From NCBI GenBank assembly GCA_035533255.1, contig DATLUE010000010.1, forward strand, positions 1 to 15,846: a DNA stretch of 15,846 bases. Reading direction: 5' to 3'. Under the pieces are notes generated by a model. It saw only the letters and a list, made by a program, of their open reading frames with translations. It did no database searches and had not been told where the DNA came from. The position numbers and the translations under genes were made by a program. The stretch is from CAIKMD01 sp035533255. Its GTDB lineage: Bacteria > Pseudomonadota > Alphaproteobacteria > ATCC43930 > CGMCC-115725. Every line of letters begins with the position of its first letter. Positions within the stretch are counted from its first letter, which is position 1. Shown piece after piece: positions 1 through 7,847 of this stretch.

Positions 1-906
1 CCCCGCCGGCCAGACCAGGATCAGCACCAGCAGGAACACGAAGAAGACGAGGTTCTGGAATTGCTCGAGACCGGCGAGATATTGCGGCGCCATCGTCAAC
101 AGCGCCGCCCCGAGGATCGGTCCGACATTGGAGCCGCGTCCGCCGATGAACAGCATGAGAAAGACGTTGACCACCATGCCGATATCGTAGAGATCGGGAC
201 CGACGAACGAGGTGAATTCGACATAGAGCGAGCCCGCAAGCGAGGCGATGACGGCGGCGATCGCGAACGCCAAACCCTTATAGGCGGTGACGTTGACGCC
301 CAAGGCCGCCGCGACATCCTGGCCGGTCGCGACCGCGCGCATGGCGCGGCCGATATAGGAATTCGCGATCACCGCGTAGACCAGCATGGTTAGACCGCAC
401 GCGATCCAGCTCAGTACGTAAAACGACAGCGGACTATCGAGCGAGAGCGAGCCGAGCGCCAAGGGCGGGACGCCGGATATGCCGATGCTGCCATTGGTCA
501 ACGGCGTCGCGGCGCCGACGAAAGAGTAGGTGCCCAGCGCCAAGGCAAAGGTCGCCATCGCAAGATAATGTCCGCGCAACCGCAACAAGGGCCGGCCGAC
601 GACCAGCGCCACGGCCAGCGACATGAAAGCCGAGATGAAGAGCGCCAACCAGGGATTGAGGCCCAGGCGCAACGTCAGCACGGCGCTGCCATAGCCGCCG
701 ACAGCCATGAAGGTCGTCTGGGCGAAACTGACCTGTCCCGCAAGCCCCAGCAGCAAGTTGAGCGAAATCACGACCATCGCCTGCAACGCGATAATGGTGA
801 AATTGTAGACCGCGAGGCGCGAGCCGCCGATCGCCACGGCGACCACGACCGCGAGGATCGCCACGAGGCCGGCCCGCTCGAGCTTGCGGCGGATCGGCTC
901 GCTCAT
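1..906 (-). CDS. livM: Branched-chain amino acid-type ABC transporter permease LivM, 3' end cut by window edge
   Basis: This is an inner-membrane permease of the Liv/HAAT ABC family, which imports branched-chain amino acids or other small organic acids and amides. The 302 visible codons stay open to the window edge. The protein is strongly hydrophobic, with about eight membrane segments. It carries the LivM hallmarks GQVSFAQTTFMAVGGYGSA near residue 55 and, further on, RAMRAVATGQDVAAALGVN, the cytoplasmic loop that contacts the ATPase, followed by GGRGSNVGPILGA. The ATG at 906 overlaps the livF stop as ATGA, so the two genes are translationally coupled. LivH and LivG are not seen and would be expected to the left of the window. 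Some LivM proteins carry a fused LivG ATPase at the C-terminus, which cannot be judged here. The family call is firm; the substrate is unknown. Confidence 0.9.
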   Translation of the reverse strand, partial: MSEPIRRKLERAGLVAILAVVVAVAIGGSRLAVYNFTIIALQAMVVISLNLLLGLAGQVSFAQTTFMAVGGYGSAVLTLRLGLNPWLALFISAFMSLAVALVVGRPLLRLRGHYLAMATFALALGTYSFVGAATPLTNGSIGISGVPPLALGSLSLDSPLSFYVLSWIACGLTMLVYAVIANSYIGRAMRAVATGQDVAAALGVNVTAYKGLAFAIAAVIASLAGSLYVEFTSFVGPDLYDIGMVVNVFLMLFIGGRGSNVGPILGAALLTMAPQYLAGLEQFQNLVFFVFLLVLILVWPAG

Positions 907-1637
907 GCGGTCGCTTTCTTGCCGAAATAGAGCGCGGCCAGCTCGTCGTTGCTCGGCCGCCGCTCCCCTTGAAAGACGACCCGCCCGTTCTGCAATACGA
1001 GCGTCGTCTCCCGCGCGCTGCGGAGAGGTACCGCCTTCTGCTCGACAAGCACCATCGCAAGACCGCCGCCGACCAGTTGGCGCAGCGCCTCATAAACGCG
1101 CGCGATCATTTGCGGCGCGAGCCCCAGGGAAGGCTCGTCCAGCAGCAGCACGCGCGGCTTGGCCAGCAATGCGCGCGCGATCGCCAGCATCTGCATCTCG
1201 CCGCCGCTCAACGTGCTGCAATCCTGATGCAGGCGCTCGCGCAAGATCGGAAACTGCGCAAGGACGGCCGCCGCGTCGCCGTCGAACCGGGCGCGACGTT
1301 GCGGCGGCGCCGCGTGCCACCCGAGCAGCAAATTGTCGCGCACCGAGAGACCCGGCAGCCTGCCGCGGCCTTCGGGCACAAGCGCGATGCCGCGCCTGAC
1401 CCGGCGGTAGGCGGGCAGCGCGGTTACGTTTTCTTCGTCCAGCCATACCTGCCCCGACCGCAGCTTCACCGCGCCGGCGAGCGCTTTCACCAGCGTGGTC
1501 TTGCCGGCACCGTTCGGCCCGAGGATGAGCGTCAGGCTTCCCGGAGCCGCGCTGAAGGATACCGGCTGCAACGCGTCGATCCGGCCATACGCAACCGAGA
1601 CGCGGTCGGCACGAAGAAGCACGCCGTCGCTGGTCAC
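903..1637 (-). CDS. livF: Branched-chain amino acid-type ABC transporter ATP-binding protein LivF
   Basis: This 244-residue cytoplasmic ATPase powers the Liv-type importer. Walker A is GPNGAGKTT at residues 40-48, the signature LSGGE is at 143-147 and Walker B LLLDEP is at 164-169. The VPEGR stretch near 87-91 and the VEQ in place of a classical H-loop histidine are typical of LivF rather than LivG. The start is a GTG at 1637, preceded by GAGGGG about five bases upstream. Its stop overlaps the livM start by four bases. It follows the Liv-type binding protein gene after about 100 bases, so the three probably form one transcription unit reading leftward. Confidence 0.93.
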   Translation of the reverse strand: MTSDGVLLRADRVSVAYGRIDALQPVSFSAAPGSLTLILGPNGAGKTTLVKALAGAVKLRSGQVWLDEENVTALPAYRRVRRGIALVPEGRGRLPGLSVRDNLLLGWHAAPPQRRARFDGDAAAVLAQFPILRERLHQDCSTLSGGEMQMLAIARALLAKPRVLLLDEPSLGLAPQMIARVYEALRQLVGGGLAMVLVEQKAVPLRSARETTLVLQNGRVVFQGERRPSNDELAALYFGKKATA

Positions 1638-1739
1638 ACCGCCCCTCGCGCTATCCGGTCGCGACGGTTTTCACGGGAAGACCATATCGGCCGCGGCAGC
1701 GGCTCTCTTGCCGATTACGTGGCCGACAAATCGCGGTCA

Positions 1740-2888
1740 TTATTTGGGCGTGTAGACGATTTGAATTTTACCGTCCTCGATCTTGCCGACCTGCATCGCG
1801 ACCGGAACAGCGTTCTGGCCCGAATGATCGCCGGGGCTAAACCTATAAAGCGTATTCGTGCCCTGCATCGTCACATGTTCCAGCGCATTCCGAAGAGCGT
1901 CGCCCCCGGTGGCGCCCGATTCCTTGACCGCCTGCGCCAAGATCCGAACCGCGTCCCAGCCGACGGACGCGCCGGCGATCAGCGCCGGATCGAGCCCCGC
2001 TTGATGGAAACTGGCGAGGAAAATCTCGTCGGCGGCTTTAAGCGCCGGATCGGGAATGTTCGGATAGGCTTGCGACGGCGCGACCGTGATGTAGGTCGCG
2101 GGATAGGCGGCGGTCGCTTTTTGATAGGTCGGCGTGTCGTCCGACGCCATTACCAGCGGCACCTTCAGCCCAACGGTCGCCGCGGCCTTCGCCTCGACGA
2201 TATGAGTCGCGCCCGTCAACACATCGATCACGACATCCGGCGCGGCGTCTTTGATCTTCGCCAATTGCGGCGTCATGTCCGTCGCCGAGCCCTCGACCGC
2301 ATCCGAATAGACGACCTGCACTCCCGCCTTCGCCGCCGATGCGTTGAGCCGCTTGGCGTTGTTCTGGCCATAGGGCGTCTGCGAATAGACGACCGCGATC
2401 TTTTTGGCATGAAGCTGCTGAGTCGCGAATTGGAATTCGAGATCGACCCCGCGCTCGCTGGGCACATTCGCCTGGAACGCCCAAACTGGATCGGGCGGCA
2501 GTACCGAAAAGACGATCATCGGTACTTTGGCGCGCGCCAAGATCGGCTCGATCGCCGCATTCTGCGCCGACGACAAGCCGTTGAGCATGGCCGTGACGTC
2601 GAACTGGTTGAGCATTTGATTCGTCGCCGTCATGCCGGCGGTCGCGTTCGACGCGTCGTCCAAGATATGGAGATCGAGCGGATGTCCGTCGGCGCCGCCG
2701 GAACCATTCAGCACCTGGGCGCCCAGTTTCGCGCCGGCGATAAACTGTCCGTCGAAATTGGCGAGAAAGCCCGTCAATGCGACGGCCATACCGACCTGAA
2801 TGGGGTCTTTCGCTTGGGCCGCGCTCGCCGCCGTCGCGAGCGCGGTAGCCGCAACGAGTGCGATAAGCCGCTTGCTGGTCGCTGTCAT
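1740..2888 (-). CDS. Liv-type periplasmic substrate-binding protein (Peripla_BP_6 / LivK-like)
   Basis: This is a periplasmic receptor for the adjacent LivFM transporter. The mature part opens with DPIQVGMAVALTGFLANFDGQ and continues with the type I binding-protein pattern, including DDASNA near residue 90 and AVVYSQTPYGQNNAKRL near 200. The Sec signal peptide ends at AQA, residue 26. An ATG also exists at 2900, but the ideal ribosome site GGGGAGG lies between the two ATGs and ends about five bases before the ATG at 2888. The protein is therefore 382 residues, four shorter than the longest reading. A palindromic operator candidate and a -10 hexamer lie 59-78 bases upstream. The family binds branched-chain amino acids, amides, urea or aromatic acids; the sequence does not tell which. 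Confidence 0.9.
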   Translation of the reverse strand: MTATSKRLIALVAATALATAASAAQAKDPIQVGMAVALTGFLANFDGQFIAGAKLGAQVLNGSGGADGHPLDLHILDDASNATAGMTATNQMLNQFDVTAMLNGLSSAQNAAIEPILARAKVPMIVFSVLPPDPVWAFQANVPSERGVDLEFQFATQQLHAKKIAVVYSQTPYGQNNAKRLNASAAKAGVQVVYSDAVEGSATDMTPQLAKIKDAAPDVVIDVLTGATHIVEAKAAATVGLKVPLVMASDDTPTYQKATAAYPATYITVAPSQAYPNIPDPALKAADEIFLASFHQAGLDPALIAGASVGWDAVRILAQAVKESGATGGDALRNALEHVTMQGTNTLYRFSPGDHSGQNAVPVAMQVGKIEDGKIQIVYTPK

Positions 2889-2946
2889 GTTCCTCCCCAT
2901 CGGTCGATTGGCGGATTTTCGCGCGCGCCGGAGCGCGCGAAATCAA

Positions 2947-2958
2947 TTATCATGTTAA
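2947..2958. promoter_or_regulatory. Operator candidate 1, dyad close to TTAACATGTTAA
   Basis: The bases TTATCATGTTAA match the perfect palindrome TTAACATGTTAA at 11 of 12 positions. The site is 59 bases upstream of the Liv-type binding protein start. On the minus strand a -10-like CATAAT (plus-strand 2961-2966) lies two bases before it, so a bound repressor would cover the transcription start. Similar dyads occur at 5094, 6722 and 9827. MarR-family proteins commonly bind palindromes of this size, and one is encoded at 9196; the pairing is inference. Confidence 0.55.
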
Positions 2959-2965
2959 CTATTAT

Positions 2966-3015
2966 GGACGGTAACGCCCGTCCGGCGCAACGGCTTTGTT
3001 GCGGCCGCCGGCCGC
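2966..3015 (-). terminator. Two perfect 6-bp hairpins after the binding-protein gene pair
   Basis: One hairpin has arms 3001-3006 and 3010-3015 with a three-base loop; its outer base touches the stop codon of the gene ending at 3015. The second has arms 2966-2971 and 2978-2983 with a six-base loop. They lie between the end of one minus-strand unit and the promoter of the next, where a terminator is expected. Neither is followed by a T-run on the minus strand, so a classical intrinsic terminator is not proven. Confidence 0.35.
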
Positions 3016-3977
3016 TACGGCAGGACCAAACTAGCCGGGTCCGGATTGCCTTTGATCAATCCCTGCTCGCGCGAAACCCCGATCCAGAAACGCAAACCCG
3101 CGGCCGTCGCATGCGCATCGAGGTTATCGGGCAAACGGAGAGTTGCAGCGACCTGCGGCGGCAGCTTCGTATATTTGGCGATGCTGTCGCGCACCGATGC
3201 GAGATGCGCCTTATTCGCCACATAGGTCGTTGCGTCATCGAGAGCCGCGCGGAAGTTGCGCACGGCTTCAGGATTTTTGACCGCCCAGGCGCGGGTCGAT
3301 GCATAGACGACCGGGATGGTGCCGTTGGGAATGATCGCCGCATAGGTGCCGATCGGGTATCCGGCCTTGCTGTCGACGATGCGGGTGTAGAACGGATCGA
3401 CCGATGCAACCGCATCGACCAGATCGGCCTTCAGCGCGTCGCCCATCTGCGGGAATTGCAGCTCGACCCAATCGACCTTGCGGTAATCGGCGCCCGACGA
3501 CTGCACCCATTTTCGCGTCAGCACGTCGATGATGCCACCGATCCCGGGCACGCCGACCTTGTGGCCGACCAAGCCCGGCGCGCCTGCGATGCCGCTCCCG
3601 CTGCGCGCCAGCACGCCGGAGGAGACCGATTGCGGATAGAAATCGGTTCCCGCGACCACCACCAGATCGAGACCCTGCTCGTTGGCTTGCAGCAAAACCG
3701 TCGGAGTCGGTCCGCCGATCTGCGCCGAATCCGCCACCAACGCCGCCGAGATCACCGAGCCGTTCTGCGCCAGCGAAAGATCGACATCGAGGCCGCGCTC
3801 GGCGAAAAAACCTTGATCCTCGGCGACGAAGCTGCCGACGAAGGCGTTCACCGCCGTATAGAGCAGGGTAATTTTGGTCGCGGCGATCGCCGGCGTCGCT
3901 GACAGGCCGAGCCCGACGAAACACATTGCGGCGGTCACGCGTTTCATGGTGGCGCTCGTGTCGAATAGCGATTGCAT
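3015..3977 (-). CDS. NitT/TauT-type periplasmic substrate-binding protein (NMT1/SsuA-like)
   Basis: This 320-residue exported protein is of the NMT1/THI5-SsuA type, the receptor class of nitrate, taurine, sulfonate and pyrimidine-precursor ABC importers. The signal peptide ends at AIA after a hydrophobic stretch. Then come KITLLYTAVNAFVGSFVAEDQGFFAERGLDVDL, the usual first strand with the DQGFFAERGLDV helix, and GGIIDVLTRKW in the second lobe. It starts ten bases after the stop of the upstream binding protein, so the two are cotranscribed. An internal ATG at 3947 (MKRV, 310 residues) would also give a good signal peptide. No strong ribosome site decides between them; a GAGA stands about ten bases before the ATG at 3977. 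It is clearly diverged from the other two NitT/TauT-type proteins here. No cognate ATPase or permease lies in the window. Confidence 0.86.
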   Translation of the reverse strand: MQSLFDTSATMKRVTAAMCFVGLGLSATPAIAATKITLLYTAVNAFVGSFVAEDQGFFAERGLDVDLSLAQNGSVISAALVADSAQIGGPTPTVLLQANEQGLDLVVVAGTDFYPQSVSSGVLARSGSGIAGAPGLVGHKVGVPGIGGIIDVLTRKWVQSSGADYRKVDWVELQFPQMGDALKADLVDAVASVDPFYTRIVDSKAGYPIGTYAAIIPNGTIPVVYASTRAWAVKNPEAVRNFRAALDDATTYVANKAHLASVRDSIAKYTKLPPQVAATLRLPDNLDAHATAAGLRFWIGVSREQGLIKGNPDPASLVLP

Positions 3978-3987
3978 CGGAGAATTC

Positions 3988-5046
3988 TCACTTGACCGGA
4001 AGCGGCACGGCGTAGCGCTTGTCGACGACCCGATCGACGCCGAAATCGCCTTTGATCATGCCCTGCGAGCGATACCAAGCGATCTGACGCGCCACGTCTT
4101 GCTCGTCGATGCGCAGATCGGGATCGGTATAGCCCATCGCGACCTTGGTCTGTTCGGGCGAAAGATGGACGTATTTCGCGACAATCGCCGCGATCTCGTC
4201 GGCGTTCGGTCCATTGAACTTCTTGCCGTCCGGTCCCACGAAAGCCTTAGCGACCTCATGCGCGCCGCGCCGAACGGCGCTGAGGAAATGCTTGATCATC
4301 GCGGGACGCTCGTTCGCCGTCTTGGCGGATGTCCAGATCAGCGCGACTTGCCAGCGCACTTGTTCGCCGGCCCACGCAAGCAGTTTCATCCGATTGCTTT
4401 TTACCAGCGGCAAGATAATCGTCGAGGTCAGCATCGTGGTGTCCGCCTGCCCGCCAACCACGGCCGCGGCGTCGTTGGCCAGCGATTGCAGCGGCATCGT
4501 TCGCATGGTTTTGATATCGACGCCGTTCTTGGCCGCCACCATGGCAAAGGCATAATGATACGTCGAGCCGACCTGTGTAAGCGCCGTCGAATGGCCGGCG
4601 AGCTTTTCCAGCGAATCCAAGCCGGCTGCGTAGGCCTGATTCGAGACCACAATGCCGCCGGCGGGAAATCCCGGAACATCCATTGTGCTGCCGGCGATGA
4701 TTCGCAACTGGCCTTCCGCGGCGAGCGTGTAGAGCGCGCTCGTGACGCCCGCGGTCCCGAAATCGATGTCGCCCGCCACAGTCGCGACCGCGACCGGCTG
4801 CCCGGCATCGAAGGTGACGAACTCGACGTCGAGCCCCTCCGCATCGAAATATTTCTTTTCCTTCGCGACGAAGATCGGTCCGCTGCCCGCGGTCAGCAGC
4901 ACGCCAACCTTGATGTGCTCGGTTGCGCTCGCTGGTCGAGACCCGATGACAGCGGCCGCAAGGCCTATGGCAAAAGTCCATCGCGGCAAGCGCGCGCAGC
5001 GAAACGCCGGCGCACGCGACCGATTCATCGCGTCATTAGTCGTCAT
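3988..5046 (-). CDS. NitT/TauT-type periplasmic substrate-binding protein, paralog of the one at 6809-7825
   Basis: This 352-residue exported receptor of the NMT1/SsuA type has a signal sequence ending ASA at residue 42, then HIKVGVLLTAGSGPIFVAKEKKYFDAEGLDVEF, the standard opening of the family. GDIDFGTAG and QVGSTYHYA match GDIDIGDSA and QAGSGLQYS in the protein at 6809. The C-terminal stretches around IAWYRSQGMIK and YAVPLPVK also match LAWYKAQGMVK and YVVPLAEK, so the two are paralogs. The start is fixed by GGGAGGAG five bases before the ATG. An operator candidate with a GATAAT -10 lies about 50 bases upstream. It heads a two-gene unit with the binding protein ending at 3015. The ligand is unknown. 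Confidence 0.88.
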   Translation of the reverse strand: MTTNDAMNRSRAPAFRCARLPRWTFAIGLAAAVIGSRPASATEHIKVGVLLTAGSGPIFVAKEKKYFDAEGLDVEFVTFDAGQPVAVATVAGDIDFGTAGVTSALYTLAAEGQLRIIAGSTMDVPGFPAGGIVVSNQAYAAGLDSLEKLAGHSTALTQVGSTYHYAFAMVAAKNGVDIKTMRTMPLQSLANDAAAVVGGQADTTMLTSTIILPLVKSNRMKLLAWAGEQVRWQVALIWTSAKTANERPAMIKHFLSAVRRGAHEVAKAFVGPDGKKFNGPNADEIAAIVAKYVHLSPEQTKVAMGYTDPDLRIDEQDVARQIAWYRSQGMIKGDFGVDRVVDKRYAVPLPVK

Positions 5047-5093
5047 GGCTCCTCCCGTTTAACACCGCCGCGATTTGACGCGGGGCATTTTTA

Positions 5094-5105
5094 TTGACAT
5101 GTTTA
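5094..5105. promoter_or_regulatory. Operator candidate 2 in the divergent promoter region
   Basis: The bases TTGACATGTTTA match TTAACATGTTAA at 10 of 12 positions. On the minus strand a GATAAT -10 (plus-strand 5105-5110) abuts it, upstream of the binding-protein pair. On the plus strand its left half is a perfect TTGACA -35 hexamer facing the dienelactone hydrolase gene, although only a poor -10 follows at the right distance. One bound protein could therefore control both directions. Confidence 0.5.
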
Positions 5106-5179
5106 TTATCACGGCTATTGCAATTGCGATAGATCTTTCGTCACCGATCGAAGCGCAGCGGAAAAACGCGGGGGGAAAC

Positions 5180-5902
5180 GTGGCCGACATCATCAAAATT
5201 TCGATCGGCGGCCAGGAGAGCGACGCTCTGTTCGGCGCCACCCAAGCGCCCGGACGGCATCCCGCCATCCTGATCGCGCATCATCAGGAGGGACTGAGCC
5301 CCTTCACGCGCGACCTGGTCGACAAGCTTGCGGCTTGCGGCTATGTCGCCATCTGCCCCGATCACTATCATCGCTGCCGGCCCGAGGACGATCTCGACAC
5401 CAGACGCAACTCGCTGCGCGATCCCGCGGTGCTGGGCGAGTTGGGCGCCGCGCTCGATTTTCTCAAAGCACATCCCAAGGTTCGGGCCGACCGGATCGCC
5501 GTGATTGGCCACTGCATGGGCGGGCGGGCAGCTTTCCTCGCTGCCGGCAGCCTCTCCGGCTTCGCGGCGGCGGTCATTTTCTACCCCACCGGAATGCTGG
5601 CGAAGCGCGGCGAGAATTGCGTGGCTTTCGATCGGCTCCACAAGATCGCCTGTCCGGTTATCGCTTTCTTCGGTGAAACCGATCGTCTCATCCCGTTGGA
5701 TCACGCCGACAAAATCGACGCCGAGCTTCGGCGTTGCGGCATTCCCGTCGAAAGTCATCGTTACGCGAATGCGGGACACGCTTTCTGCAATTTCGGCAGC
5801 CCGACCGATTATCGCGAAACCGCCGCCGCGGATTCCTGGAAGCGGGCGGTGGCTTTTCTCGATCGGCATCTGAAATCGGCAACCGGACCCGTCGCGGGTT
5901 GA
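5180..5902 (+). CDS. Dienelactone hydrolase family protein, first of two paralogs
   Basis: This 240-residue cytoplasmic alpha/beta hydrolase of the dienelactone hydrolase family has the family triad: C112 in GHCMGG, D168 in GETDRLIP and H200 in NAGHAF. The family opens dienelactones from chlorocatechol or aromatic degradation, but many members act on other esters or lactones. The GTG at 5180 is chosen because GGGGGA precedes it and because the protein then aligns end to end with the second paralog at 9864. An upstream ATG at 5075 would add an unlikely hydrophobic tail lying over the promoter region. Where classical members carry a QExxG motif with a functional glutamate, this protein has AHHQEG at 34-39. 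It is the only plus-strand gene within the transporter block. Confidence 0.85.
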   Translation: MADIIKISIGGQESDALFGATQAPGRHPAILIAHHQEGLSPFTRDLVDKLAACGYVAICPDHYHRCRPEDDLDTRRNSLRDPAVLGELGAALDFLKAHPKVRADRIAVIGHCMGGRAAFLAAGSLSGFAAAVIFYPTGMLAKRGENCVAFDRLHKIACPVIAFFGETDRLIPLDHADKIDAELRRCGIPVESHRYANAGHAFCNFGSPTDYRETAAADSWKRAVAFLDRHLKSATGPVAG

Positions 5903-5908
5903 CCCGCG
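5893..5908. terminator. Hairpin over the dienelactone hydrolase stop codon, between convergent genes
   Basis: Arms CGCGGG (5893-5898) and CCCGCG (5903-5908) pair perfectly around the four-base loop TTGA, which contains the stop codon. Only 31 bases separate this gene from the convergent HD gene, so a shared bidirectional terminator is plausible. There is no T-run. Confidence 0.35.
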
Positions 5909-5933
5909 CACGACGCGCCGCGCACCGACCGGC

Positions 5934-6692
5934 TCAGAGATACTTCGTCGGTCGCCGGATGGTGCGCCACATATGCGCAACCGGGCTGTCGTCGAAGCCG
6001 AGTCCCTCATCGGGCTGCTTGAAATGGCGACCGACGATATCGACGAACGGCTCCCAGCTCACCTCGGCGTTCGGATCGAAGGAATAGATGTCGTGCACGG
6101 TGATCATGCGCGACGTCATGTACCATTTGTGGTTCCGCGCCTCGTCGTAGGATTGCCGGATATACGCGTCGGGCACGTAATCCGCGCCGAAATGCTTCAC
6201 ATAGGTCACGGGATAGGGATAGCCGACCGATTCGTCCGGAAAGAAGCGCAACGCCTGGTGCTTGCGAATCGCCCAGCTTACCTCCTCGTCGACATAGGGC
6301 TCGATGAGCTGTGCGCCCCAATAGCCGTGATCGCTCTTGATGAATATCGCGTTGGCGATGTCGTGCAGCAGGCAGGCGAGGATGGTCCTCTCGGGCATGC
6401 CGGCCTTGAGCGCATGCGTGGCGCTTTGCAGCAAATGATTGGTGCCTTTCGCGCGGCAACGAAAATAATCGAGCAAGGTCGGCTTCTCGGGCATTTTCGG
6501 CAGGCGCGGATCGTCGCCCATCAGGAAATACTTGCCCGCCCGGGTCGTCAGATCGAATCCCATGCCGGAGGCGCCGAGCTGGCCATCCGCCATGTTGAAC
6601 AATGCCGATTTCGAGATCAGAACGTCGAGATCGTCGCTCATCTTCTTCTCGAGCGCATCCGCACGCTCGTCCATCGAGATCGCCTGGGCCAT
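5934..6692 (-). CDS. HD-domain protein resembling HD-type diiron oxygenases
   Basis: This 252-residue soluble protein has no signal peptide. The metal-site pattern is H86 (TNHLLQS), H110-D111 (LLHDIAN), H122 (SDHGYWG), H145 (RKHQALRFF) and D201 (TVHDIYSF). The order H...HD...H...H...D is that of HD-domain mixed-valent diiron oxygenases such as PhnZ and myo-inositol oxygenase. Plain HD phosphohydrolases often have fewer ligands. The spacings 24, 23 and 56 between the first, third and fourth intervals look PhnZ-like, while the HD-to-next-H gap is shorter. The start is firm, with GGAGG seven bases before the ATG. It has its own promoter and operator candidate 30 bases upstream, and it converges on the dienelactone hydrolase gene. 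Substrate and oxygenase activity are inferred; hydrolase activity remains possible. Confidence 0.75.
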   Translation of the reverse strand: MAQAISMDERADALEKKMSDDLDVLISKSALFNMADGQLGASGMGFDLTTRAGKYFLMGDDPRLPKMPEKPTLLDYFRCRAKGTNHLLQSATHALKAGMPERTILACLLHDIANAIFIKSDHGYWGAQLIEPYVDEEVSWAIRKHQALRFFPDESVGYPYPVTYVKHFGADYVPDAYIRQSYDEARNHKWYMTSRMITVHDIYSFDPNAEVSWEPFVDIVGRHFKQPDEGLGFDDSPVAHMWRTIRRPTKYL

Positions 6693-6721
6693 GACATTAC
6701 CTCCGGTGCCGTCTCAGATAC

Positions 6722-6733
6722 TCAGCATGTTAA
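6722..6733. promoter_or_regulatory. Operator candidate 3 upstream of the HD gene
   Basis: The bases TCAGCATGTTAA match TTAACATGTTAA at 10 of 12 positions, with the right half CATGTTAA perfect. On the minus strand a TATTAT -10 (plus-strand 6734-6739) directly abuts it. The site is 30 bases before the HD gene ATG, the same geometry as sites 1 and 2. Confidence 0.52.
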
Positions 6734-6808
6734 ATAATAATCTATACCCTTACCGCGGAGCCTGGCAATGGTCCAGACGGTGGCGGCGACCTCGGACCGA
6801 GTATTTGT

Positions 6809-7825
6809 TCATTTTTCGGCAAGTGGCACGACATAGCGCATGTCGATGGCGCGCTTGCCATCGATTTCGGGCTTGACCATGCCTTGCGCTTTATACCACG
6901 CGAGCTGGCGCAAGACGTCCTGAACGTCGAGCTTTGCGCCGGGATCGTCATAGGAGACGGTGCGCTCGACCTGGTCGATGGATTGGCCGGTATTCTCGGC
7001 GATGATTGCCGCGATCGCGGGTGCGGTCGGGCCATCATGCCGCGCCTCATCGGCCCCCGCGAACGCATCATGGTAGTCTTGCGCGCCTTTCCGGAAAGCG
7101 CGCAGAAAGGCCTCGAGGGTTTTCGCCTTGGTATCGGCCGTCTTTGTCGAGACATAGATTCCGCCGACCTGATAGCTCGCCTCGTCGCCGGTCCAGCCGA
7201 GCAGATTCATGTCGCCGCGCGCCACCGCCGGCACGGCGAGAAAGCCGGTGATCACCGCGGCATCGGCCCGTCCGCCGATGATCGCGGGAAGAACATTCGG
7301 CAGCGACTGCAAAGCGACAAAGCGCAGGCTCGCCAGATCGACCCCATATTTCGCCGCGATCAGGCTGAGACTGTATTGCAAACCCGATCCCGCCTGGGTG
7401 ATGGCAATGGTGCGACCGCCCAGGTCCTTGAAGGATTTAAGGCCGCGCGCGTAAGCCCTGTTCGACGCCACGACGGCGAAGGTCCTGAAGCCGGGAACGT
7501 CGCGCGCCTGGCCGCCGATAATTTTCAGCGCGCCCTGCCCGGCGAGGTTGAAGAACGCCGCGCTCAAGGCCGAATCGCCGATATCGATGTCGCCCGAGGT
7601 CACCGCGACGGAGATCCCTTCCGCCACGTCGAAATAGACCACATCGACCGACAATCCTTCGGCGGCGAAATAGCCTTTTTTCTGAGCGATATAAATTGGC
7701 CCGGTCGCGGCGATCTTCGCCGTGCCGAGCTTGATGGTCTCGGCCCGCGCGCGGCCGGGGCATAAGCCCGCAACCGCCGCGCAAGCCAAGCCCGCCACAA
7801 GCAGGCATCTCCAGATGGCGATCAT
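6809..7825 (-). CDS. NitT/TauT-type periplasmic substrate-binding protein, second paralog
   Basis: This is an exported NMT1/SsuA-type receptor. From the ATG at 7825 it has 338 residues with a clean signal peptide ending RARA at residue 28, then TIKLGTAKIAATGPIYIAQKKGYFAAEGLSVDV. A longer reading from 7885 exists, but it would overlap the upstream cupin gene by 38 bases and put twenty charged residues before the signal. The 7825 start lies 22 bases after the cupin stop, although no strong ribosome site supports either choice. It is paralogous over its full length to the protein at 3988-5046. It is probably cotranscribed with the cupin gene, which suggests that its ligand is a substrate or precursor for that protein. 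No transporter ATPase or permease of this class is nearby. Confidence 0.86.
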   Translation of the reverse strand: MIAIWRCLLVAGLACAAVAGLCPGRARAETIKLGTAKIAATGPIYIAQKKGYFAAEGLSVDVVYFDVAEGISVAVTSGDIDIGDSALSAAFFNLAGQGALKIIGGQARDVPGFRTFAVVASNRAYARGLKSFKDLGGRTIAITQAGSGLQYSLSLIAAKYGVDLASLRFVALQSLPNVLPAIIGGRADAAVITGFLAVPAVARGDMNLLGWTGDEASYQVGGIYVSTKTADTKAKTLEAFLRAFRKGAQDYHDAFAGADEARHDGPTAPAIAAIIAENTGQSIDQVERTVSYDDPGAKLDVQDVLRQLAWYKAQGMVKPEIDGKRAIDMRYVVPLAEK

Positions 7826-7847
7826 CGCCGACGCGCTGAAGCTTCGG

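Noticed and set aside
969..3902. Very long plus-strand open frame of 977 codons.
   Set aside because: It is antisense to livF and two binding-protein genes with clear motifs. Its product is arginine-rich with no recognisable domain, as expected for the reverse frame of high-GC codons.
5075..5179. Upstream ATG extension of the first dienelactone hydrolase, giving a hydrophobic N-terminus that could pass for a signal peptide.
   Set aside because: It overlaps the promoter and operator region and has no ribosome site, and the second paralog starts at the position equivalent to the GTG at 5180.
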